A DNA stretch of 64,000 nucleotides from Durusdinium trenchii (lineage: Eukaryota > Sar > Dinophyceae > Suessiales > Symbiodiniaceae). Where the stretch lies: NCBI GenBank assembly GCA_963970005.1, contig CAXAMN010025262.1, positions 87,250 to 151,249 on the forward strand, written 5' to 3'. Positions within the stretch are counted from its first letter, which is position 1. Every line of letters begins with the position of its first letter. Below, in pieces: positions 38,061 through 48,261 of the stretch. A model generated the notes under the pieces. The model searched no databases and had not been told where the DNA came from. It was given only the letters and a program-made list of their open reading frames with translations. Both the position numbers and the translations under genes were made by a program.

Positions 38061-38212
38061 TGTGGCAGTTCGGACTGCCACACCTACTGCCACGCATGTG
38101 GCAGTACCTACTGCCACGCCGCTATTCCTTGCTGTGGCAGTGTGTGGCAGTAGGGTCTGCCACAGGTGTGGCAGTGGGGTCTGCCACAGGTGTGGCAGTA
38201 CCTGCTGCCACA
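38061..38212. repeat. Cluster of GTGGCAG/CTGCCAC hairpins
   Basis: Perfect small stem-loops use the same core as the end arrays: TGTGGCAGT-TCGG-ACTGCCACA (38061-38082), GTGGCAGTA-CC-TACTGCCAC (38098-38117) and TGTGGCAG...CTGCCACA (38191-38212). Between them, CTGCCACAGGTGTGGCAG palindromes recur every 23-24 bp. Both orientations alternate here, unlike at the element ends. It lies upstream of the methyltransferase gene and downstream of the Ser/Lys-rich gene. Confidence 0.85.
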
Positions 38213-39230
38213 TCCATTTTGAGCTCTCTCTGGGGCAATTGGGGAGATAGGTCAGCAACATCTACTGAGAATTTACTGCCATGATAAGGGTTAAAGTTTT
38301 GGAATCTTGATCCAAATTCCAAATGTTGGTTTCTTTTGCTTCGAGTTGAAAGCAAACTACAACATAAAACTCTGGCAATCCTTTGACAAGTTTGGTGTGC
38401 TGTGGTTAGGGTTTGACAAACAGAAACAACAAATCTTGGAGCTCGAACGGAACGAACCCGAACACCCAGACTAACCTTTGAGTCATAATGATATGACTTG
38501 CGACTTATAGTCTAGAGTCTAGAGTCTACAGTAGTACTGTCCCCCTGTTTCCTCCGACACGCTTCCAAGCCTCCAAGCATTTGGGCCTCTCAATTCAAGA
38601 AGAGATCCAACGTGTGAAAGCCTGCGCATGCTGGGACCGGAAAACTTGACGTGAGTCAAAAGTGTGCTTGTTTATCAAGACTTGAACTGAGTCAAATCAT
38701 AGGCTCACAGGATGGTGAAATATTCAGCCCAAGTTCAATCCCTCCACGGAATCTGCGAGCCTGGTATTCAGAATCTGTCGGAAGAGAGCCTGTCCGGATT
38801 TCAAGTGCAAAAAAATGAAACGGGTATTTGGACGTGAAGTTGTGTGAGCTCCTGTATCCGTAAACTTAGATTCTAGATAGATAAATAGATTACCGTAACG
38901 CCGTAACAGTAACAGGTAGTGGCTGCTGAAGAAAAAGCACACTTCAAGGCACCTTATTTTGTCACGTCCCATTCGTTTCTGACTGCAAGCCGATGTTTCT
39001 CAGGCTTCTCAGGCCTGAGCATTTCTGACCTGTCACTACTCAGCCTGACCATTCCTGACCCAATAAGTCAACCATTCTTGCATGCTAAAACAGTTTGTTT
39101 GAGTCAGTTTACTGACTCATCTCATTGCTAATTCGCCAGAAGCTTTAACATTGAAAAATGAGCCAACAAAGGCTCAGAAAGTAAGCCCCTAGCAATTCTG
39201 ATTCCGATTTCATTCAAACTCAAAGTCATC
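38213..39230. other. Intergenic stretch
   Basis: No coding block was found. A GTCTAGAGTCTAGAGTCTA patch occurs near 38510-38530, of the same type as patches at 40500-40550 and 41060-41100. Confidence 0.5.
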
Positions 39231-40154
39231 TCAATTCGCAATTCGTTCGAGAACGCGATCTCTCGAGAAACGCCTAGTTGATAGGAGAGCCCACGGCGTT
39301 TCTGGCTCCCAACCTCGAAAGAACCTCGTGGTATAATCCATAGCAACTGGTGGCGCATGCCAAGTGACGCATGACCACTGGACTTTCTTCTGCGGTTTCT
39401 TCTTCAAAATGCTAGGCTTTGGGAGCGTAGAGTGATGTGGCCCAATCCACTCATCGCAAGGATTGGCTTTTCGAAATGCTGGATTGGGACCAAGCCGCCA
39501 AGGACTTGGAGTCCGCTCTGGCGCTGGCACTGGTGCTGATGGTGCCGGTGCGGCCTCAGCCGATTCGGTGTCTGAACTCGATGTTGATGACGAACTTGAT
39601 GATGATGATGATGTTGATGGCATTTTGGCCCGAGATGATGTTTGCCTTTTTCTTGATGTACCTTTGGCCCTCGATGACTGCGGCTGCTTGCTTGCTGTAC
39701 TTTTGCCTTTGCCCTTCGATGGCTGTTGCTGCTGTTTGGGCTTGTCGTCTTTCGAGCCAGCAGCAGCTGTGTTTGTCTGACCTTTCATGCGATGCAGAGC
39801 TGTCGGCGTAGTCAACGTTCTCGATTTCTTTGAAGTCGAATCATGATCGTGTGTATGAGTATTTGCCTTTCTTTTGGAGATTGCTGACTCACACTTGGCA
39901 GTGACAGACTTGGACTTGAACTTGGACTCCGACTCCGACTTGAACTTGGTGACTGTCGTCTGAGTCTGATCAGTAGTAGTCACAGTAGTCGCAGTCCCTG
40001 TGGTCATAGTATCTATCTTGGTCCTTTTCCTTGTCTTGACCACTGTCTCAGTCGTAGCTGTCTTAGCTGGGGCCTGTGAAGCCGTGCTCGACACCTTCTG
40101 CTCGCATGAGGATTGCTTCTTCGACGAAGCCTTGGCCTTCGGCATTCTAGGCAT
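39231..40154 (-). CDS. Ser/Thr/Lys-rich basic protein, 307 residues
   Basis: A continuous frame from ATG 40154 (MPRMPKAKASSKKQ) to a stop at 39231. The first two thirds are low-complexity: Ser, Thr, Lys, Gln, with KTRKRTK and SKRKANTH that could act as nuclear signals, a poly-Ser run, then a Pro/Ala stretch (APAPSAPVPAPERTPSPW). The C-terminus is ordered-looking, with Trp/Pro-rich segments (NPCDEWIGPHHSTLPKP, KKKPQKKVQWSCVTWHAPPV, TTRFFRGWEPETPWALLSTR). The open frame extends 44 codons upstream of this ATG, so a longer start is possible. I do not recognise a family. The position between the transposase-like and methyltransferase genes, on the same strand, suggests an accessory, DNA-binding role, by inference. 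Confidence 0.6.
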   Translation of the reverse strand: MPRMPKAKASSKKQSSCEQKVSSTASQAPAKTATTETVVKTRKRTKIDTMTTGTATTVTTTDQTQTTVTKFKSESESKFKSKSVTAKCESAISKRKANTHTHDHDSTSKKSRTLTTPTALHRMKGQTNTAAAGSKDDKPKQQQQPSKGKGKSTASKQPQSSRAKGTSRKRQTSSRAKMPSTSSSSSSSSSTSSSDTESAEAAPAPSAPVPAPERTPSPWRLGPNPAFRKANPCDEWIGPHHSTLPKPSILKKKPQKKVQWSCVTWHAPPVAMDYTTRFFRGWEPETPWALLSTRRFSRDRVLERIAN

Positions 40155-40272
40155 GGCGTCCTGGGAGCACCACGTCTCAGAAGGCAATGGAAATCGCAAT
40201 CTGTTAGAATTAAAATTGCAAGTGGTGGAAGCCAAAATGGCTGCGGTGAGACAGGTCTGCGTCTTGGCAATC

Positions 40273-40419
40273 CAGTGCTGCGACATGTACCATAATGTAC
40301 CCGACTACGTGACCACATTGTACCCAGACTCACTGATCCATCCAATTATTCAATAATTCAATAAAACGATCGATCTGTCAATCCACCCAGCCTGAAAATA
40401 TAGAAGCTGGCCAAAGCAT
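40273..40419. repeat. Dispersed duplication, copy 1 (about 147 bp)
   Basis: This copy lies just upstream of the ATG of the basic-protein gene. It shares a nearly identical core, from CATTGTACCCAGACTCACTG through GGCCAAAGCAT, with copy 2 at 40775-40920; the first third has diverged more. Confidence 0.9.
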
Positions 40420-40774
40420 CAAGGAAAGATTCTCATACCTGTGGAGTTTTGCGGCCAAATCTCGTATCTGAATGCATAAGGCAGACTGCTGACTAGACTC
40501 GACTAGAGACTAGTGACTAGAGTCTAAGTCTACTGTAAGTCTGAGTCTTAGTGAAGAACCTCAAATTGTGAAACCATCTCAAGTGTCCAGTGTTCCAACA
40601 GTGTTCTTCATTATCATGTTCTCCGTTTGTTTCACCTGCAGACTGCAACCCATCAATCTTCCATGAAACCAGCGTCAAAGCCTTTGACAAAGATTTGGCC
40701 CTGTGCGACATGACTAGACTTACTGCGATGAGCAAAAATAAATAGAATACATAATGAACATGTATTAATAAATT

Positions 40775-40920
40775 CAGTGCTGAGACATGTACAATGTACA
40801 ATATGTGACTACATGACTACATTGTACCCAGACTCACTGATCCATCCAATAAATAATAATTCAATAAAACGATCGATCTGTCAATCCACCCAGCCTGAAA
40901 ATAGAAGCTGGCCAAAGCAT
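40775..40920. repeat. Dispersed duplication, copy 2 (about 146 bp)
   Basis: Same orientation as copy 1, about 500 bp away, in the gap between the transposase-like gene and the basic-protein gene. The best conserved part includes AATAAAACGATCGATCTGTC, which contains a palindromic CGATCG. Confidence 0.9.
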
Positions 40921-41139
40921 AGAGTCAGATGGCCCAAGGCCTTTCCGGGCGCTACAATGTTGTGACAGGTTCACTAGCAAATGTAACATTGCAGCAATGA
41001 AGTTGTTAAGTAATGTTCCTGGTGAACATTGATTTGCTAGTTTAAGTAGTCTTTCAAGAAGACTATGACTAAGACTAAGAGTCTAAAGTCGAAAGTCTCA
41101 AACCTCAACTCCTTCCTGCCTTGCAAAGTTGTTCATGTT

Positions 41140-44100
41140 CTAGGCCCTAGGCGCTGGGCCTCTAGGGTTCATCCCAGCAACCACCCGTAGATTGTAGGAC
41201 TGAAGATGGTGATCATCCTTGCTAGTTCCAGGCCCGTCAGCAATCCAGGAGCATAGTGCATCAAAAAGATCCTTGCGCTGCTTTGCAGATGTCTCCCCCT
41301 TTGACGACAACCGAAGCCAGCATTGACATGCTTTTGCCTTCTTCTCCTTGTGGACATCGCAGACTGCCTTCAGACCACTTGCGATGCTAAGCTGTTCTGC
41401 AGTGCTAATCGTACCAAGTCTTGTTTGGCAGTCTGGGCTGTCATAGACTGAAGCCACAATGCTTGACTTGCTGTTGTCATTGAGCTTCACCACGCATTGG
41501 CCACTACCAACGGTGAACATGCGTTCTGTAGATTCAAGCATGTCAACAAATGACACTGAGCCAATTTTCAACGGTCTTCGTTGGGAGGATGAGGCTGGGG
41601 CCACTTCTGCAGGAGTTGAATCGGCTGATTGCATCATGCTATAAGCACCCCCATCTCCAAAAATGCAATCTTGAGGTAAAGCAGAGAGGGAAGGATCTTT
41701 GGTCAGATTCTGGAGAGCAGCACTGACCTCTTTGTTGTCAATCTCAAGTTCGGTCTCATCAATGGGTGAAGCCCTGGGTTTGGCCTTGGCTGAAGTTGAA
41801 ACACCGCTGTAACAGTCAGTTATCAAAAAGGACACCACCCTTTCCAAATCTCTTCCTGTATTATGTTATTTTCATAGTTTGAAGATTCTTCATTGATTCA
41901 TGGGGCCTTTTGAATAGTCTTTTGAATATAATATAATATATCCAAAAGATTATGTCCAATATATTATATAATTACAAAAACGTGCAAAAAAGCATACAAA
42001 CATTACAGCCAAACGCAAGGCGGCACACTTCTTCACACGCAGGGGAATCCCTACCAAATGACTCCTTGTCAAGCTCAAATTCATCGAAGCAGTCTTTGGT
42101 ATCCAAGGGCGCTAGCTTCTTGTCCTTACTGACCCAAAAGAGCAGTCACTGGAACACAATAGTCAATAGTGAAATAGCACTAGCCCTTGAACTGAAAAGC
42201 TTCCAGTAGTGAAAATACAATACAATACAAGGTTCCAGCTCGCTCTGGTCATTTGGTGGTTGAATGTTGGTAGCAGCAGTGGCGTCAGTGTCACGAACCT
42301 TGCTGGCATACTCCTGTCGTGCAACGCGCTTCTTATTTGTTGTGTTTCTTGATTGATTGAAAAACAACAAACAACCTTTGCAAACGAGTTTGATTTCAAG
42401 TCAAGGCTGAGTAACCGATGTGTAAAGCCTGTTGGAGTGGCTAGAATTGCAGTGACACTTAGAGTTAGAGTACAGCTAGAGTCAGAGTTGAATTGTTTAA
42501 GTTTAAGTTTAAGTGATTGTGTTTCCCAGCTTTTCTCACAAGCCCAGTCCTCCTCCAATTCAGCAACTTGCGATGGGTCCAGCAAACCTTCAAAATCTCT
42601 CCTCCATTTCGGTTCTTGACCAGTGTCATCACTTCCAAGGGAATCACCTAGGGCTTCAAGCAATTGCTGTGCGAGGAAGTCTTCAAACTCCTTTGGCTGG
42701 CAACTATAGGCGTGATGAGAGCCAGGGGCATAGGAGCAACTGGAAGCAGCTTCTTGCAGAGGTGGTTCCACATCACCCAAGAAATCTAAGTAGTCCAGCG
42801 ACGAAGAAGACGGCTTAGCAGCGGAACCCGATGCAATGTCACTCCTCTTCTGGTCCTTTGAGGAGCCTTTTCCGACAGCTGGAGAGAGGGCTGAAACAAC
42901 TACTGGATCCCAAGTTTCATCTTTGCCAGCCAGTCTCACAGTCGACCTTGAGATATCCTCATATCGGACACGCTCGATCAGCACTTTGTTTGGAAGGCGC
43001 ATATCTGATTCCAAGGAAACAAGGTGAGCTGCCAACTGGACTGTAGACATTGAAATCACAGAGCCACAAGATCCCCTGTTGATGGGAGAAGGCCAAGGCG
43101 TTTTAGTTTTTGAGGAAACATGAGGGGATGCCGACAAGGTCAAGATACTTGATTCGCCTTGTGCTGGCACCAAGGACACATAGGATTCTGTTGGCTGCTG
43201 CGTGCCACCCCTGAACGCGACTGAAGTCACAATGAAGTGCAGTTTCTGGAAGGGGTTTCCCTCAGCACCAAACACAGTGATCTCTATTAGCAAATCGCTG
43301 CGCACCAAATCCGATGGTGATTTGAACCTTCTTGCCATTGAGTGAAGAGCATCTGCAATCTGGCACTGCATCTTGAAAGATTGCGGATAGAGAGTGCAGC
43401 ACACACCATCAGCACAATGCCTGTGGTAGATCACGGTTGATGGAAACTGATCTTGCTCGTCAGTTGATTTGGGCCCAGCCAAGTGCTGGCAAACTTTGGA
43501 TAGGTGTTTCACAGCTCCTTTTGCAGGAATTCCTCTGCATCGGAGGGACAGCAAGGCTTTCAAGATGTTTTCCTCTCGCAGCGGCCAGGGATCAACCCCT
43601 ATCCTCTTCCCAGCCTTCTGAAATTCCTCGTTGAGGTGACCGACAAAACAATCCACACTGGAAGCGCATTGCTGCAGGTGTGTGTGCTCAAAAGTGGAGA
43701 GAAATGCATTTGGCACGGTTGACTCCACTGATGCTTGTGCCACGGGCATCAATTCCAAACTGTGGTCCTGGTCAAGAAGGGGCAGAGCAAGCTGCTCAGG
43801 CCTGATATCAATCGCCACAGTCTTTTTTTGCTGCTGCTTTGCCCCGAAGGCGTCGATTGAAGTTGACACATTTGGCAAGTTTCTCAAAATGTGTCCTTTC
43901 CTGCGCTGGCAACTCCGAAAACGCTGTCTTCACATCTTTCCAGGCATCCTTTGTAAACCAGTCACGGGTCTTACCAGCTGTTGTTTGAGCGGCAATGTAT
44001 TGCTTCCGGAAAAGAAGAATGGCACTTGCACGGCTGCTCGAAGCAGGTGGACTGGTCATAGATTCTGTGATTCCAGGTACGGGATCTGATGGAAGAGATT

Positions 44101-47100
44101 TGCGCTTCCCTTTCTTCTTGACCGGACAGTTCTTGAAGCATGACTGCGCCTTTCGCTGGAACTTGAGGTAAGATACTCGAGCTTCATTGTTCACACTGTT
44201 GACCATCAAGGAAATGAAGGAACAATTTGGCTCTGATGCAAGGCGTTTGTGTTCGCCATGCTTTCTTTCCAGGTCAGAGACACTGCAGGTAGCCAAACAC
44301 GAGAATGCATGAAGAACGCCTTCCCACCTGGCAGTTGTCTTGGAAGAGTAGTGTACAGAGTACTGGGCACAGGGAAGAAGAAAGGACAAAACATATGGAG
44401 GGATCCAGATTTTAAAGAGTAGTTTATAGTTTATAAGTTTAAAGTCTACAGTGTACAGTCTGAGTAAGTAAGCCTATTATGATTATTGCTTATTATAACT
44501 TTAAAATAGATAGATTCAATATTTGTAAAGAGAAAAGTATTTGCAAAAAACATCTGGTAAATGAAAGGCAGGTCGCTTGGGCGTCAAAAGGTCTGCACCG
44601 CGGATTCCACGATCTTTCAGTTTGCGTGCGAACCCAGGTCTGAGGCAGCAGCGTAATTTGCCATCCCAACGACTTGCAACTGCTTGTCTTCTCTCGTGTG
44701 ACACTTGGTTGTTCACAAGCATCGACAGGCAGAAAGGAAACTCAGAGAAACGATCGCTATGGCGGCGCTGTATCCAACAAGATGCAAGAAGGGTCATTCG
44801 GCGTAGTGCACGTGCTTGTTCCGGTCTTGCATGTTCCCACTCCTGGATTGAGTTAAATCCTTCTCTGGCAAAGACTAGCACTAGGCGAGTTGGTTCACTG
44901 TCATCATTCATCAGCAAGGAGCAGAGATACTGCTCGGCTGCCACCGTTGGCGAAGTCTCTGGGTTGCACAAGAGGCACAGTGTTGGCTTGTCAATTGCGC
45001 AATCTGAGAAGCTGAAAAATTCAAACGTCAAGAAACGCACCACCTCCTCCAGTATGTTGAGGACTATAAGCTGTTGTCCCAGAATCGTCTCTTCCACAGT
45101 TGAAAGGAATTCTTTGGTCCGTTGGCCTCGCTTGCCTGCGATCTTTTGGAATTCTTGAACAGCCGTCAGGGCAGGGTCCAGGTCGGGATCTGGTTCTTTG
45201 ACTTTGCTTCGGGTGAACTGCAATTCCCCAAGCCATGTCTCCACAACACGAGGCAAGAACGAGGAGCAAGCGACCCCAAATGTCATGAACTGCAAGCAAG
45301 ACCATAGTTTGGTCCACTTCCCTGGTGCTGGTGTTTCTGGCATCATAGACAGTGCAACATCTGCCAAAGTTGAAAACATTTTTTCCCGAGCTTCTTCATC
45401 TGACTTGCAGCACCATGTTTCTGAAGGCCCAGACCGCAAGCACTGATGAACAAACTTGCCGCTGCGTGATGGCAAGCTTGTATTCCACATTTGTTTGAAG
45501 TCCTGGAGCTTTCTCTCAAACTTGGACAAATTTGGTTCTGCATTTGAGGAACCCTCGCCCTTCTGCTGGACATAGGCATGGTTCATAGCCTTCTTGACTT
45601 GCAGCTGCATGGCAGTGAGCTCGTCCAAGTACTGTGCGTGCGTCGGCCAACACGGAGCTTCTTGACTCTTGACGACATAAATGTCCGTCTGTGCTCGAAC
45701 AAGCTGATGGACAGCGTGCTTGAGTTTCGACCAGTGATTGGATGCGCGAACAAAATGCGTGAAGGAAAAAAAACTGCTTATGAGTTTAGTGTTGGTGGTG
45801 CCCACCATTGCTGTCTCCACCAAATGAAGCTGATGCGACTGGCACACCATGAGCTCTCGAAGAATTTGATCCTGTGCGCCCAGCGTCAAGAAATGGTTGA
45901 AAAGCTTCAAATTTCCAGAGGCGCTGTCCGTCTCCTGCAAAAGAATTTTTTCTTCTGCTGTATTCATGATGAGCCTTGTGGAGGTGTTGATGGTGTGAAG
46001 CATAGGGTGGTTTTCCATCGCATAAAAGAGATTGCTCGCACTCGGTGAAAGAACCAAGAGAGGTGGGATAACCTGGGGAACTTTGAATCGCAGCTGTAAA
46101 GGCTTAGGCTTAAACGCTTAAACTTAAACGGCGTAAACTGATACTATAGCTTTCCAACAATACGTACAAAGTATAGTAGCTTATTTTTCTGTTTGGATTG
46201 TGATGACCGTTCACACCAAAACTTAAAACGTTTAACAAAAGGAGGCCATGAGTTCAGCCAAATGACAAGAGGCAACTTTACCATTCTTCTCCTCCCACTC
46301 TCTGCCGAAGGCCAAACCACAATCAAGGTCTTTTTGAGAACAATGACCTGATGTGCACCATGCTCCCCGTGTACACTGATCGATTGAGCAGTTTCATCGA
46401 AGCCTTTCCGCTCGGCCACAACCTGTGAGGCACCAGTTGTTACAAAGTTCTTTGAAGAGTTTTGAGCTTTACATAGCAATAGCACTTACTGTAATCATCT
46501 AAATTTAAATATAATCCTTTCTATATAGGCGGGGCTAGACAAAGAATATGGGCAGTCTGGGACAAATGAACAAATAGTGAAAACGCACTGCTGTCAAATC
46601 CAGCCACCCATGGTTTTTCTCGCTGGCATAAGATGTACAGACGGGCCAGGAGGCAGCTTTGTCTAGCAAGCACGGCGCCGGCAGACACAGAACGAAAGTA
46701 CGCTACTGTGCTCGGGTCCATCCCAAGTGCCACTGCTTGGGTGTTTCTCCCTGCAATGCGCCTTCCTCTCCGCCTGTCACATCCAAAGGCCGCGATCAGA
46801 AAGTCCCTCATGGACCAACGTTGAATGCGTTGATTGCCTGTTGTCCGCTGCTTGATGAAGGATACCTTAACCAGGCCATGCCGAGAAACAACCTTGCCAC
46901 GTTTAGTGCGATGAACTCTGACCTTCGATTCTGTGGATGACTTGCGTTCCAAAGATGACAGCAAAGCAAACACCTCTTGCTCCGATCGAGCCTTTTGCTT
47001 CTGAAGCTTCTTCACTCTCATGGCTAGCTGCCATGCATGGCGCTCCAGCGGAGTTCCTTTAGAATTGATTCTCGGACCATTCGATTCTGCTCTTCTTCTT

Positions 47101-47288
47101 CTGGGTGCAGGACCAGCTAGTTCAACCAACGCATGCTCAGGTCTTGCCACTGCTTCACCAGAAGTTGCTGCATTGGCTGGATTCTCGACATCATGGGATG
47201 GAACCAGGATGCTTGTATTGGCATCGGCTGAACCAGTACCACTTTCAGGAAACAATTCGCGATCGCTGAGCAAATCCAAAAAATCCAT
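41140..47288 (-). CDS. RNase H/DDE transposase-like protein with HMG-box-like segment
   Basis: Exons read leftward from ATG 47288 (MDFLDLLSDRELFPESG). Exon 1 (to about 46600) is basic with a helix KKLQKQKARSEQEVFALL and CDRRRGRRIAGRN. Exon 2 (46467 to about 46270) has KGFDETAQS (candidate first catalytic Asp, 46398) and a strand IVLKKTLIVVW. Exon 3 (46093 to about 44540, acceptor TTTACAG) has LLQETDSASGN (candidate second Asp, 45928), then CQSHQLHLVE. Exon 4 (about 44380-43830) has VSDLERKHGEHKR (candidate Glu, 44269) and an HMG-like segment SAILLFRKQY...ELPAQERTHFEKLA (44029-43874). A long domain (43830-42530) and small exons (about 42333-42232, 42124-42007, 41815-41140) follow. The acid order and Cys/His block fit hAT/KDZ-type transposases and dinoflagellate homologues; the assignment is inference. 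A frame change occurs at an A7 run (43822-43829). Confidence 0.6.
43822..43829 (-). other. A7 homopolymer with frame change in the transposase-like gene
   Basis: Upstream the frame ends RRLRGKAAAKK, then DCGD and a stop. The +1 frame continues TVAIDIRPEQLALPLLDQ for about 430 residues. Removing one A from the run would join both. The cause may be an assembly or sequencing error, a true inactivating insertion, or +1 slippage. A cryptic intron is less likely because both frames look coding up to the run. Confidence 0.6.
43874..44029 (-). other. HMG-box-like segment
   Basis: About 52 residues resemble helices of an HMG box: an aromatic/basic first helix (LLFRKQYIAAQ), a Trp in the second (KDAWKDVKTAFSEL) and the final PAQERTHFEKLAK. 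The usual N-terminal Pro is replaced by a Ser-rich lead. HMG boxes bend DNA; here it would follow the putative catalytic domain. Confidence 0.45.
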
Positions 47289-47475
47289 TGCACTGCGACA
47301 ACTTGTGCAACATTTTGTTCACTTGGAGGCTTCTGCTTGTATTGAATCGGCTGAACCAGCCCCACCAGCGCTACTTTCATTCAGAAAACAACTCGCCATC
47401 GCCCATCGCTGAGCAAATCTAAAAAACTAATCCATTCCATTGAGGCAACTTGTGCAACAGTTTGTTCACTTGGAG
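47205..47475. repeat. Tandem duplication of the 5' end of the transposase-like gene
   Basis: The block running from GCATCGGCTGAACCAG (47220) to GGAGGCTTCTGCTTGTA (47340) is repeated from 47341 to 47475 in the same orientation, with substitutions and small indels. The outer copy encodes a broken version of the N-terminus (FLDLLSDG, then a stop) just upstream of the intact ATG at 47288. The outer copy may now serve as the leader or promoter region. Confidence 0.75.
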
Positions 47476-47704
47476 GCTTCTGCTTCTACATTTTCTAAAC
47501 TGGTCGTGGCTTACTTACAGAGGTAAACTAAACATACTTTGGAGTCTAATGTGTAAAGTTTAGTGAAGGGTGTGCAGACTCTAGACTCTAAATCCTCTTG
47601 CGGGATGCCGGCGACAACAAACCGAAACGCATAAAAACTGTTCTGTCCAATTCAAATGACCTGCTGAACAAAACAGCACACACGCACAGCTAGTAGAAAG
47701 ACAT

Positions 47705-47973
47705 CGTGGCAAATAGCACGCTTAGTGTGGCACATGGGGTGGCAAAGTTGTGGCGGCTCTTTGTTTCAAGCTGGGTAGAAGTGTGGCGGTGGTGTTTGCT
47801 TTGTGGGGTGGAGTGTGGCAGATGATAGTTTGGAATCTTGTGTGAGAGTGTGGCAAAGGTAGTGGGGGAGGTGTGGCACAGGTGTGGGGTAAGNNNNNNN
47901 NNNGGAAGTGTGGCAAAGGTGTGGGGTAAGTGTGGCAGAGGTCTGGGGGAGGTGTTGGGTAAGTGTGGCAGTA
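47705..47973. repeat. Right array: 22-bp units with GTGGCA core
   Basis: GTGTGGCA-starting units follow each other. Two adjacent ones (47908-47929 and 47930-47951) are exactly 22 bp and a half unit follows. More degenerate copies extend inward to 47706. A 10-N gap sits at 47894-47903. The core points opposite to the left array, and GTGTGAGAG next to the core occurs at both ends. Confidence 0.8.
47894..47903. other. Assembly gap
   Basis: Ten N inside the right repeat array, mirroring the gap in the left array. Confidence 1.
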
Positions 47974-48017
47974 GCACTGGCTAGCACCCGGGAGTCTAGA
48001 CATTATTTGCACAGTGT

Positions 48018-48261
48018 GGTCTCCACTTTCATGGCGCTGCCATCTCCCAAGTTTAAGGTATGTGTTGCCCCTCGGCATGTTCAACCTCCACGCACAGGCG
48101 TAAGTTAGTGCTTTCAGTGATTTCATTGTATGGACTGATTGTTTCTTTTATTTTCCGAGACTTGGTGGCCACCCACCCAGCACGTAGTCCAGCAGTGAAT
48201 GCATCTTGGAGACAACAATTCTGCCTTGAGTCTTGCACTCTTGACGAAGATCTGGTCTGAA
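48018..48261 (+). CDS. Possible plus-strand exon pair outside the right array
   Basis: A small block follows an acceptor (TTGCACAG|TGTGG) and ends at a strong donor (TTTAAG|GTATGTG), reading MALPSPKFK in one frame. A later block ending at 48261 reads VNASWRQQFCLESCTLDEDL and a stop. Linkage between the two is unproven, and the opposite strand is also open. Confidence 0.25.

Larger units (their letters stand above)
28299..47973 (-). mobile_element. Putative large DNA transposon carrying a DNA methyltransferase
   Basis: Four genes in one orientation lie between two arrays of 22-bp units whose core reads TGCCAC on the left and GTGGCA on the right. Such inverted subterminal arrays are typical transposase-binding regions of large eukaryotic DNA transposons. 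The rightmost gene has RNase H/DDE transposase-like blocks plus an HMG-like segment. Cargo-like genes are a Ser/Lys-rich basic protein, a C5 methyltransferase and a zinc-ribbon/helical protein. AT-rich intron and intergenic runs contrast with the GC-rich flanks. A central hairpin cluster with the same core (38061-38212) leaves open that two elements abut. No target-site duplication or long terminal inverted repeat was identified; the inner arrays contain assembly gaps. No reverse transcriptase was seen. Confidence 0.5.

Noticed and set aside
44577..45158. Plus-strand open frame of 193 residues
   Set aside because: Antisense to the transposase-like exon; it lacks motif or splice support.
28245..48011. 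Target-site duplication or terminal inverted repeat around the arrays
   Set aside because: The only match I found was a 6-base ATGTCT/AGACAT pair (28253, 47998) without matching flanks, which is too weak to fix ends.
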